Assembly (NCBI GenBank): GCA_029204225.1
Contig: CM055095.1
Span: 48,953,093 to 49,017,092, forward strand
Length of the DNA stretch: 64,000 nt
Source: Diphasiastrum complanatum
Taxonomy: Eukaryota > Streptophyta > Lycopodiopsida > Lycopodiales > Lycopodiaceae
Reading direction: 5' to 3'
In this document: positions 56,261 to 64,000 of the stretch, piece after piece
Layout of the letters: each line of letters starts with the position of its first letter
Position numbering within the stretch: position 1 is the first letter of the stretch
The notes under the pieces: model-generated
The model's input: the letters and a program-made list of their open reading frames with translations, nothing else
Databases searched by the model: none
What the model was told of the DNA's origin: nothing
Position numbers and translations under genes: made by a program

Positions 56261-56406
56261 CGTGTCCTCAATCCAACACGAGATTGCATTTGACCCAATG
56301 CCATCGTGGCTACCTTTGCTTTAACCCAAGGGGGGTTCAGCCAACCTTCAATCCATAGACCCACATGTGTACTCTTATGTCTAAAGTCCGGGTACTTCGG
56401 ATTTTT
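56261..56406 (-). CDS. OSB-type PDF motif, second half, module c (exon)
   Basis: The minus strand after TTTATGTAG reads KNPKYPDFRHKSTHVGLWIE and NPPWVKAKVATMALGQMQSR, the C-terminal half of the PDF motif of organellar ssDNA-binding OSB proteins (Pro-Asp-Phe core, then LW and PPWV). The donor GACACG/GTATGG at 56260 leaves phase 2 and joins the PPR exon (CG+G, then GTG ACA). If this donor is not used, the frame runs on to a stop near 56159 and the OSB part would end independently. Confidence 0.75.
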
Positions 56407-56644
56407 CTACATAAATAAGAGTACACAAAGAGCAGCGTGAATTTGAGAGAAAAGACTTCAGTAGCCAATCAGTCTGCATTATAAATCATAGGTAACACCA
56501 TCAAATGTCGTTTCAATTGGCACCAGTCAAAAGTCATTAGCCAATGAAATCGAAGTCAGAAATAAAATGTCCAAATTTATCCTCTGGGCCTCAATTTGAA
56601 AGTGATATTTAGCAGACAATGTTAAGATAGATGGATAGCCATAC

Positions 56645-56724
56645 CTTAACAAATCTGTGGTCACACCACTGCGATGGATCTGAAAAGAAATCCTCCCAGA
56701 GCTGTTCCACTCTAAGTACTTTGC
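56645..56724 (-). CDS. OSB-type PDF motif, first half, module c (exon)
   Basis: KVLRVEQLWEDFFSDPSQWC followed by DHRFVK, the N-terminal half of a PDF motif (W-x-x-FF-x-x-P-x-x-W-x-D-x-R-x-x-K). Acceptor CTTGCAG and donor AAG/GTATGG. 80 nt, entered in phase 1 and left in phase 0, exactly like the exon at 57896-57978. Confidence 0.75.
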
Positions 56725-56811
56725 CTGCAAGCATCATAACATTGGTGAAAATTGATCTAAGGACTGTTGATATGGCTGGTTTAAACATCCCTGCAAATTA
56801 ATCCGTCTAAG

Positions 56812-57276
56812 GGGCCTGCCCCACTTACAAGTTAGCTAAATGCCATTATGTTAGTGCTAAGTTGTAGTCGTTAACTAACTGGTATTTTTGCCGCTCCACC
56901 TACAGTTATCTGCCTCTGTTGTAACTGAGGTGCTGCCCCACTTACAAGTTAGCCATTTACAAGTTAGTAGCTAAGGAGCAGCTATGGAGGAGAAGAGAGG
57001 TGCAGCACAGGGAGGCAAAGATGCCAGAACAGTGGACTGTGGCAGTTGGAGGAGAAGAGATGAAGGCAACTGGAGGACTGTAGGAGTTGGATTCAACACT
57101 AACTGAAGCACAAGTTAGCTTAAGGAACCTGTTTTACATCAGTTAGTGAGGAACACAAAATGGTCTAGTCCAAGTTAGTGCTAACTGAATCCGTTAGCTA
57201 ACTTGTCAGCACACTTCTCAGTTAGCTTCAGTTAGCACTAAGTGAAAAGTGCTAACTTGTAAGTGGGGCAGGCCCC
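56812..57276. mobile_element. Tourist-like MITE (PIF/Harbinger type)
   Basis: 465 bp with perfect 26-bp terminal inverted repeats (start GGGGCCTGCCCCACTTACAA) and TAA duplicated on both sides (56809-56811, 57277-57279). No open frame. TSD TAA and G-rich ends fit PIF/Harbinger non-autonomous elements. It lies in the intron between PDF modules b and c. Confidence 0.9.
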
Positions 57277-57341
57277 TAATTGGTCAGGAAATGCTGATGA
57301 AGAAAGAGAAATGCCAAGCAATGAGAAAAAAAGAAACATAC

Positions 57342-57501
57342 CAGAGATTTCAGGAGTAAAAGAACCAGATTGCCCCTGTTTTTGGCCTTGAACTATGATA
57401 GCTAGCCTGACATGTACCCAAGGAGGATTGAACCTGTTATCAATCCATAATGCCTTCTCTGCAATAATCTTATGTTCAAAGTCGGGGAATCTTGGATTTT
57501 T
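57342..57501 (-). CDS. OSB-type PDF motif, second half, module b (exon)
   Basis: After acceptor TCTCTTCAG: KNPRFPDFEHKIIAEKALWI, DNRFNPPWVHVRLAI, then a glutamine-rich spacer GQKQGQSGSFTPEISG. Donor CTG/GTATGT. 160 nt, phase 0 in and phase 1 out, which fits the following exon at 56724. Confidence 0.8.
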
Positions 57502-57895
57502 CTGAAGAGAAAGACCAGCATCAGCATAGCTATCTCCGAACAGATCTATTAAAATGATCACAACTCTTGGAATAGAGTAACTGCAATCAGCAAAAGCTCC
57601 ACAAGGTAATTGAATAGATAAGCACAGCTCAGCTCAGATCTTAAACCACAGTAAGCGTATTGCAATTATCAAAGTAGGCTGGTTCTTAAAACAACAACCT
57701 TAATCGAACAAGCAGCTAAGCTAATATTTTTGATTAATGGACTGACAACTCAATTCTAAGGAAGCAAAGGGCTAGTCCCTTGTGTAAGTAATACCGTGCA
57801 GTGCCAGACTGAGAGAAAATTAATCCCCTCGTATCCTCTTATATATAGTGTTGAATGAATGAATGAATGGCACAATAGGGTACTGGCAGTTTCAC

Positions 57896-57978
57896 CTTAG
57901 TAGTTCTATTGTCCAACCACAACGAAGGATCCGAGAAGAACTCCTCCCACAGTTGCTTTGTTGTCCATGCTTGGCCTC
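57896..57978 (-). CDS. OSB-type PDF motif, first half, module b (exon)
   Basis: WTTKQLWEEFFSDPSLWLDN followed by RTTK, the N-terminal half of a PDF motif. Acceptor GCGCAG/GAGG, donor AAG/GTGAAA. 83 nt, phase 1 in, phase 0 out. OSB proteins act in mitochondria or plastids on single-stranded DNA; the OB-fold domain expected further upstream was not found. Confidence 0.75.
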
Positions 57979-58119
57979 CTGCGCTGCACGACAGGCAGAA
58001 AGTAAGACCAAGATCAGATAGAATCTGATGGTTTCAAGGGTGTGAGCGCACTAAATACAAGTGGATGCGAGCGAATTGTGGGTTTGTAAGCATCAATCAT
58101 TGCGTGAAGATGGAGATAA

Positions 58120-58261
58120 ATCAGCTTGTTGGGTTTGGGTGAGAGTAGCGAGCTTTGCTTGTAGTCCAGATAAACCTACCATAAATCCATGATGCCTTCT
58201 CAGTAATCTCATGCTTTCCACTCTAGCTGCTTGGCCTGCGAACTCAACCCACAGCCAACTC
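58120..58261 (-). pseudogene. Degenerate PDF module (a)
   Basis: On the minus strand HEITEKASWIYGRF resembles HKxTEKALWIDGRF of the neighbouring modules, but the DPSxWxDN and NPPWV parts are missing or altered and a TAG lies upstream in frame. A strong donor-like ATG/GTAGGT follows. It may be the remnant of a third module or a 5' UTR exon. Confidence 0.35.
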
Positions 58262-59519
58262 TGCACATTAAAACAGAGCGGTAAGTAACTCGACACGAAG
58301 GCAGACGATGCAGTTTTCAACAGACACCAGCAAAAGAAGAGGAGTAAGTAGCAACATAAATGAAAAGTAGCAGATCGGAGCTGAAGATCTCAGGGTCCTC
58401 TTACAAGGTGCTTGTGATCGAACCTTCAGCCGCCAAGGGAGAGGAGAACGCGAAGGTCGAGAAGAAGATGCAACAAGAATAAAGCACAAGGCGAGAGAGA
58501 AGATGCAACAAGAATAAAGCACAAGGCGAGAGAGAGAGAGAGGGTATTTTAGGTGAGTGTTCGTCTGAGTCTGACAAAGGGGCTTAGTCCTAACTCTTGA
58601 TTGTGAGAGAAGGAAAGGGGCTCAAAAGGAGGCCCCAATTGTTATTATATTAGAGTGATAAGAATGCAACGGCAACACAAAGATGAGAAAAAAAGAATAT
58701 GCGTAAATGGTGTGCATCAACGTTATGAATTAGATAAATGGTTGTTTGGAGTCTCATTGAAAGGATATAATTGTAAGCTCTCTTGTGGAGTGGCATTAGC
58801 ACTGAGCTGGAATGAGATAAAAAGGCATAAGTGCTTGGAAAATCGGCAAACTATAGGAATAGAATTTGCAAGTTTTCTCAAAAATCGGCATCATAAAATG
58901 TCTGACGATTTTTATATAAGCATATATACCTTTTTATAAGTAAAAGTCTTCAAAATATCGAAAAGTTCTATAAAATGCAAGTTTTTGAGGATAACTCAAA
59001 AGAGGTGTCCCGAGCATTGAGAGCCATTGTGTTGTTACCGTGGGCCGACGAACATTCATTATCATACATAATGTGTCTCAAAAATCTCAGACAAAATAGA
59101 AACAAAAAAATTGTGGCATATCACAAAGGCCTTGCAATCAAATTATATTATTAAGTATTTGTAAGTTTATAGCTTAATATAAAAATTTCAAAATTAATGT
59201 TCACAGAAGTAGTACTAAATTTCGTGATGCAGAAACCGTAGGACACATAATTCCCCATAATCTTCCGCGCCTGCCCCCGCGCCCCCTCCCCCCCCCCTCT
59301 TTCCGTATACTCAGAAAATACAGTACTACAATACGTATAAAAATACATCAGATACAAATACAGTATAAAATCAGAAATGCAATAGATAAAGAGACTCATT
59401 TGAAATTCAAAGGCTTATATTGTCGCCACTATCCATTATCATTACAAAAATGAGTCTTACCACCAGTCACAAACATGAAACACAATGTCCAAAATCTGAG
59501 AATCCTTCACAGTGCAACC
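58262..59519. other. Presumed 5' flank of the OSB-PPR locus and spacer
   Basis: No start exon, transit peptide or OB-fold could be identified. Contains GA-rich runs at 58490-58545 and a C run at 59285-59297. A 94-codon plus frame at 58655 shows no similarity and is probably chance. Confidence 0.4.
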
Positions 59520-59529
59520 AAAGCTAACT

Positions 59530-60979
59530 ATGGAACTTCATATTCTTCTGGATTAAAGCATCTGCTTCAGCATGAAGACTTTCAGATGACCACCATTTGT
59601 CATCAAGACAATGTGTACACTCACAAGAACTTTCACAGCAGCCACAAATACCAAGAGAAGATACATCATCATTGTTTAAGCAATCCTCTGTGGCAGAACT
59701 GCAAATTGCAAGAACCTTATTTCCAGAATCAGATTTGCAAGACATGAAAACATCTTCATATCTGTGCAGCCTGCCAAGAAACATCTCCACCAGTACCAGG
59801 TATAGCCGAAGCTACATTCTGCAATGCCCGCATCAGTGTTATACCGCATATAACCTTCTCTAGACGTATGGCCTGTCAATTTCATGCCAATCTCTGCGGG
59901 GACGCCCATGGCATTAAGACGCTTAACAACAGTAACACGAGCACTTTACGTTGTTTAGAGAACCACTCCACAAAAACTCAGAATTAAAAACATGAAAAAC
60001 ATGAAAACTACAAAATACAATAAACAATACAGACAAATCAGCAAAAGGAATTACCACAGAAGGATTACTAAGCTCGCCATCAATACCACGCAGAAATAAC
60101 GGACAAGAAGAGCCATCCTCCGCCAACCATTTTGGCAAATGATCAAAATAAGCCTCGAAAGTAGCAACAACATCAGGAAAATAACAGGTGACAGGCTGAC
60201 AATGCAAAAGATCCACCTTATGATTTTTAGATGAACGCTCATGAAATCTAACAAATTTACCCATATGATCATACATAATTTCAAAATCAGAAACCATCAA
60301 GTTGTACATTTCAACATACCCTCTCACACAAAAATTGTGACAAACATAAAATGCTAGTCTCATTAAACATCCACAAGGAGTAGAAAGCTGCATAAAACTT
60401 TGAGCAAGAATAGACTGGACATGTAAAGGTGTAATACATTCATTAGTCTTCCTCTTACGGCCAACACCAGCAGCCACAGAACGCTGCACTGCAGTCAAAC
60501 AAGACAGTTTGCGCCTTCTTAAATCTAGGATCAGTCATTATAAAGAACTCTTCTACAGCAATACCAGAAGAAACACTTCTTTCCTCCAGCCTTGCACGAA
60601 TCAAACGTCCCAATCCACGCAACAAACCAACAAGAGATTCACCAAGGTACAATCTGCCATCTCTACGTTGAACTTGAAGAAAGAAAGAAGACAACAAATC
60701 AACAAGATAAGAGACATTAGACTCAAACAAATCCTCCAAACTAACAGTACAATCCAACCCCACAAAAGACCTCCAATCATTGAAACGATTCAGAGCCCAA
60801 GCATCTACACACAACGATTTCCTCTTGCCACCACTAGCAACAAGCATAAGTTCAGCATCTTCAAGAGCTCTTAATCCCAGCTTCAAAGATTCAGCACTCC
60901 GGATCCTCTTTCTCTGAAATTTACCAACAACAGAACGGCCACCGTGTTCAGAAGAGTAATCACCATCGCTTTCCATCAT
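59530..60979 (-). pseudogene. Crypton/DUF3504-like tyrosine recombinase, decayed
   Basis: Start near MMESDGDYSS (60979). The N-terminal SAM-like domain has DAWALNRFNDWRSFVGLD, LVDLLSSFFLQVQRRDGRLY and a DPRFKKAQTVL linker. After a frameshift at about 60500, the catalytic domain has STPCGCLMRLAFYVCHNFCV with RGYVEMYNLMVSDF (first catalytic Arg in CVRG), then after about 140 bp without coding sense SARVTVVKRLNAMGVPAEIG and MKLTGHTSREGYMRYN (second Arg, His box and Tyr). The His expected before SAR is a stop codon or lost at a junction. A cysteine-rich tail in another frame follows to 59530. Such recombinases move Cryptons or are domesticated host proteins. Confidence 0.7.
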
Positions 60980-61329
60980 AAGCAAAAACAACAAAACCTC
61001 ATCAGAATTACTAAAACGACTACAACAAGCACTAAACAAGAACACATTAACAAAAACTCCATAATGAACACTCCTCATTCTCAAAAATGAAGATGAAACG
61101 TCACTAACAGATCACCATCAGTGCTAACTCAAAAACAAAGATGAAACACTAACAGATCGCCATCAGCGCTAACAGATCGCCATCCACAGCGTGCGCAAAG
61201 CTGAAGAAACCGAACAGAGAAGGCCAGGGAAAACTGAGCAGAGAAGGAGAAGAAGCAAAACTGAGGAGAGAAGGCCACACGTAGACTATTTGAGCAATTG
61301 GACGTCAAAATCATCCAATAACTGCACCG
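60980..61329. other. Spacer with short repeats
   Basis: Short direct repeats (CTAACAGATCGCCATCAGCG and variants at about 61104, 61148, 61167). No gene. Confidence 0.45.
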
Positions 61330-61500
61330 TATGAAAATCGTATGAAAATCTTCTACCCGTGCAGGTTCAGATTCATCTTGGACATCATGCAATTTGTCAT
61401 CTAGTGTGGGTTGCTTCCCAGCAGCCACAGCCGCTCTTTCTGCTCTGGTCATTTCCAGATAGCTAGGCTCCACTGTTGGATCATCAAAAAAATTCAAGGT
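61330..61500 (-). pseudogene. gypsy gag-protease linker fragment
   Basis: NFFDDPTVEPSYLEMTRAER and AAVAAGKQPTLDDKLHDVQD are typical of the linker preceding retropepsin in plant gypsy polyproteins. The frame then enters non-coding sequence. Confidence 0.6.
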
Positions 61501-61639
61501 AACAGGTCTATCATCAGAGGAGTCGCCACGCTTCAGAACTCTGATCGGGTCTGCCTATTCTTTAGAAGTTCCAGCGATTCTGTGATTTTCAGGTCCAAGC
61601 TGGTTGCTTGCCATTTCTTGTCAGCTTTCATCTTCCCTA

Positions 61640-62204
61640 TCACTGTAATGTCGATTCTTTCCACAAATAGTACATTTTATGTTGGGGCAAATCTCTGGTC
61701 ATATGAGCACCTTTACAATACCTGCAAGATACCTCGCTTGGCTTATCAGGCTTCCGCTCACCTAATGAGATTCTGCTGCCTCTTCAAAAAATTGACATCC
61801 ATTGTCAGTGTCTTAATGTTTTCATTCAATTTATCCATATAGTTTTTCACCATATCATTAATATTTGAAGCAGAGGATTCATATCCTACTTGGTCAACTC
61901 CACTAGTACTAGTCGGGATCGTTTCATTAGCACGTCCTTGATAAGGAGGGACTGACTTCTGATATTCATTCACATGGCTCTGATTGGGTGCATATTGAGA
62001 TGCACCTGGATCTGGTCTGATAAATGGTGATTGAGCCATCACATTATGCAACACAGGCTGCATAACTAGCTGAACAGAGACCATTGGAGTATAACTATAC
62101 ATTGTTCTGGCACCATTAGTGTAACTGCTCCTAGAGAAATTCACACCATCTGGGACAGGCCTTGAGACATATCTAGATCGCTGACCCTCTGCCATAGCCA
62201 CCAC
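61640..62204 (-). pseudogene. gypsy gag C-terminal part with degraded zinc knuckle
   Basis: Serine/proline/tyrosine-rich stretch (QSRSRY-like start, PDPGASQYAPNQSHVNEYQK) and a coiled helix (NINDMVKNYMDKLNENIKTL). Then, across frames, SCRYCKGAHMTRDL, where the fourth knuckle residue (Cys) is lost. Confidence 0.6.
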
Positions 62205-62255
62205 TTCCTATGTAGAAATCATAGAACTCTCTATATCCAACGCCCGGGTAGTGTT

Positions 62256-62771
62256 CTAGAGTGCGAGGATTTGACTACCAACAATCTGGATTGCATATCT
62301 CAATCCTTTTAAGTAGAGAGATACAACCCAGTCATCTGGTAGCTTGCTGCTCCCAAACTGTCGAATCAATTTCTTAATGCGCCAAGTATACAGCTTCACG
62401 GTCTCATAATCTTTCTGACAACTGCTAGTCAAAGAGTAGATCAAATGATCACGAGACTTGGGTATCTGAAATTCACTTAGAAATTTGTTGATAAAGACCT
62501 CCATATTAGGCCTTAGCCGATAATACCAATCATTGGCACCTCCACACAAGGTCCCACTGAACAACAGCATCTGATGAAGGTGACCTTCATTAGTAATCAT
62601 GTTAATAAAACAAGATCTATAAAAATGATTGACATGTTTCTCAGGATCCTCTTGTATTGTAGCCCAGAATTGTGGCATGAGTTGAGTCAAAGACTCAGAT
62701 TTCGTAATAGTAGTTAGCACATTAATGGCCCGAGTCCCATTGTCTTGCATTAGGTGGATCAGCAATATCAA
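62256..62771 (-). pseudogene. gypsy gag capsid domain
   Basis: FWATIQEDPEKHVNHFYRSC, LLFSGTLCGGANDWYYRLRP, FINKFLSEFQIPKSRDHLIY and VKLYTWRIKKLIRQFGSSKL fit the retrotransposon gag capsid (PF03732-like). A stop near 62256 and a frame change near 62790 separate it from its neighbours. Confidence 0.8.
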
Positions 62772-62789
62772 AACCTAGAGAGTTGATAG

Positions 62790-63225
62790 AAAGATGCTTG
62801 GAATGTTATTCAGAAGAGTGTTCAGAAAAACTATCCGACTCAATATCAGGATCTCGAGACGGTTCGTCCGAATCTTCCTCTACGGTACTCTCAAGGACCT
62901 CTTCAAGAACTTTCTCAAGGTCCCTGTCAGAAATCTCTTCAGTGTCTTCTTCGGATTCCTCATCAAGATCTTTGTCAAGATCTCGCTTGATTGTAATGCC
63001 AAGATCAACAGTATCAGATTTGCTCTGATCAATAAAAAATTTCTCTTTCATAGGTCGTCTTTCAACATGAAATCCTACCGCAGGCAAAACATTCGTCAGG
63101 GATGAAGTCCCACGGTCAAAGCTAGAACCAGAATCAGCAATGGGATCTAACTCAAACTGTAAATCAAACAGACCCAAACTGCCAACTTCACTCCTAGTAA
63201 GATACTTATGTCTAAAAAACAGGAG
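62790..63225 (-). pseudogene. gypsy gag acidic N-terminal region
   Basis: The minus strand reads HKYLTRSEVGSLGLFDLQFE, then a highly acidic stretch (DLDKDLDEESEEDTEEISDR, EKVLEEVLESTVEEDSDEPS). It is entered by an acceptor-like TTTTTTAG at about 63215. No methionine start is visible, so the N-terminus lies elsewhere or is lost. Confidence 0.5.
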
Positions 63226-63240
63226 TTAAAGTCCTCTTCA

Positions 63241-63570
63241 AAAAAAAAAATTGAAAAAAAAAGGTATTCCAGAACAAGTATTTTAATAAAAAAAACACAA
63301 AAAAAAAAGCCATCCGACCGCGACAGATGGAATTATGATCTTTCTTTTCCAAAAAAAAAATGAAAACTGAAGCTTCCATCCGCCGTGGCGGATGGAGTTT
63401 TGATCTTTTTTTTTTTAAAAAAAAAAACTAAAAAAATGACGGATGGCTTCACAACGTTTTTTTTCTCAAAAAAAATAACAAAAAAAATGAAGTCACCCGT
63501 AGCGGATGGATTCAGTACTTTTTTTTTAAATTAAAAATTAAAACAAAATTAATCTTGTTTTTTCTCAAAA
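63241..63570. repeat. A/T-tract repeat with CATCCGCC/GGCGGATGG palindromes
   Basis: About four degenerate units of 65-80 bp, each with an A run, a CGGATGG-containing core and a T run. The most regular core, CCATCCGCCGTGGCGGATGG at 63376-63395, is an inverted repeat with 9-bp arms. Confidence 0.6.
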
Positions 63571-64000
63571 AAATAAATGGGGAGAGCTTGGTCTCCCTCC
63601 ATCTGACGCATGTCGTCGTATTGTTAATCTCATAAGTTATTTGAAAAATAATCTATTGGGAAAAATCATAAATATAGGGAGTCCCGAAGGAAAATTTTTG
63701 TTTGTTTTCAACTTTGCCAAAGTTTTTTTGCTATTAAAAAATTTCTGATTTTCCGACTTTCGACAAATTCTCTCTTTCAAGAATGATAAGAACCTTATGT
63801 TTTTTTTTTTAATCTCAAAAAAAAAAAAGTATTCAAGTTTTTTACCAGATGCTTTAATGCATAGTGGCTTACATGGAAAACAAAAGGGTATCCTAGTAGA
63901 TAATGTCTAGTTTTTTTTTACTGAATAGATCATCCTAATGCCTCTCGGATGCTGCTAATTGTCTACCAGCATAATATAATGGATAATCTATATTTTGATC
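63571..64000. other. AT-rich end of window, no gene
   Basis: Long A and T runs, no coding sequence or element similarity seen. Confidence 0.45.

Larger units (their letters stand above)
61330..63240 (-). mobile_element. Ty3/gypsy element, gag region only
   Basis: A minus-strand gag gene with acidic N-terminus, capsid, disordered middle, zinc knuckle and the beginning of the gag-protease linker. No protease, reverse transcriptase, LTR or primer site is visible. Different from the gypsy element at 5984-8830. Confidence 0.8.

Noticed and set aside
58655-58939. 94-codon plus frame upstream of the OSB-PPR locus
   Set aside because: No similarity, AT-rich end, no promoter or splice context; kept only as a remark.
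59475-59863. Plus-strand frames of about 90 codons
   Set aside because: They lie antisense to the recombinase gene tail and show no protein features.
61411-61842. 143-codon plus-strand frame
   Set aside because: Antisense to the gypsy gag, which has clear motifs; the plus frame has none.
62783-63028. Serine-rich plus-strand frame
   Set aside because: Antisense of the acidic gag region; Ser/Arg richness is the mirror of Asp/Glu codons.
1-64000. tRNA genes at the many TGGTATCAGAGC sites
   Set aside because: These are primer binding sites next to LTR ends; no cloverleaf could be built around them.

Overview
The window reads as nuclear DNA of a land plant with a large, repeat-rich genome. I infer a fern or other seed-free plant, because the PPR protein has the style of fern PPR arrays (N-terminal segment NVSKLCQEGRLKEAL, near-identical ~101-residue blocks), introns are short to medium with GT-AG borders, and LTR retrotransposons dominate. 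No bacterial, organellar or RNA genes were seen. The lineage is an inference and not proven by the sequence.

Layout. 0-9 kb: a Ty1/copia remnant (family A: LTR, gag, protease) fused to a 5'- and 3'-truncated Helitron on the minus strand, then an internally deleted Ty3/gypsy element. 9.7-10.6 kb: a copia gag fragment beside long microsatellites. 11.3-16.4 kb: the best host gene, a two-exon organic cation transporter (OCT/SLC22-like, MFS) on the plus strand, preceded by a duplicated piece of its own exon 1 and intron flanked by a 28-bp direct repeat. 19.0-27.2 kb: a copia element of family B (minus) broken by a family C copia element (plus). 27.2-30.4 kb: a decayed, spliced Ulp1-like (C48) protease gene on the minus strand whose last exon has been tandemly copied three times. 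30.45-34.5 kb: a second family B copia element (plus) with intact-looking integrase. 36.2-43.2 kb: a fairly complete family D copia element (minus) whose 3' LTR carries a solo LTR of family A with a clean target duplication. 43.2-50 kb: a gag remnant, long gene-poor stretches and microsatellites. 50.3-53.9 kb: a third copia lineage (F, minus) with internal duplications.

54.7-58.3 kb is the most interesting interval. On the minus strand, two or three exon-pair modules encoding the PDF motif of organellar single-stranded-DNA-binding (OSB) proteins lie upstream of a PPR exon, and every splice phase matches, so one OSB-PPR fusion protein is predicted. A Tourist-like MITE sits in one intron. The PPR exon carries a one-base frameshift in its E motif. 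59.6-61.0 kb holds a decayed Crypton/DUF3504-type tyrosine recombinase, followed by a Ty3/gypsy gag remnant and an A/T-tract repeat region to the end.

Functionally, the OCT gene is probably an expressed membrane transporter. The OSB-PPR locus would act on organellar nucleic acid if expressed. Everything else is mobile DNA or its debris, with at least three nested insertions that give a relative order of events.
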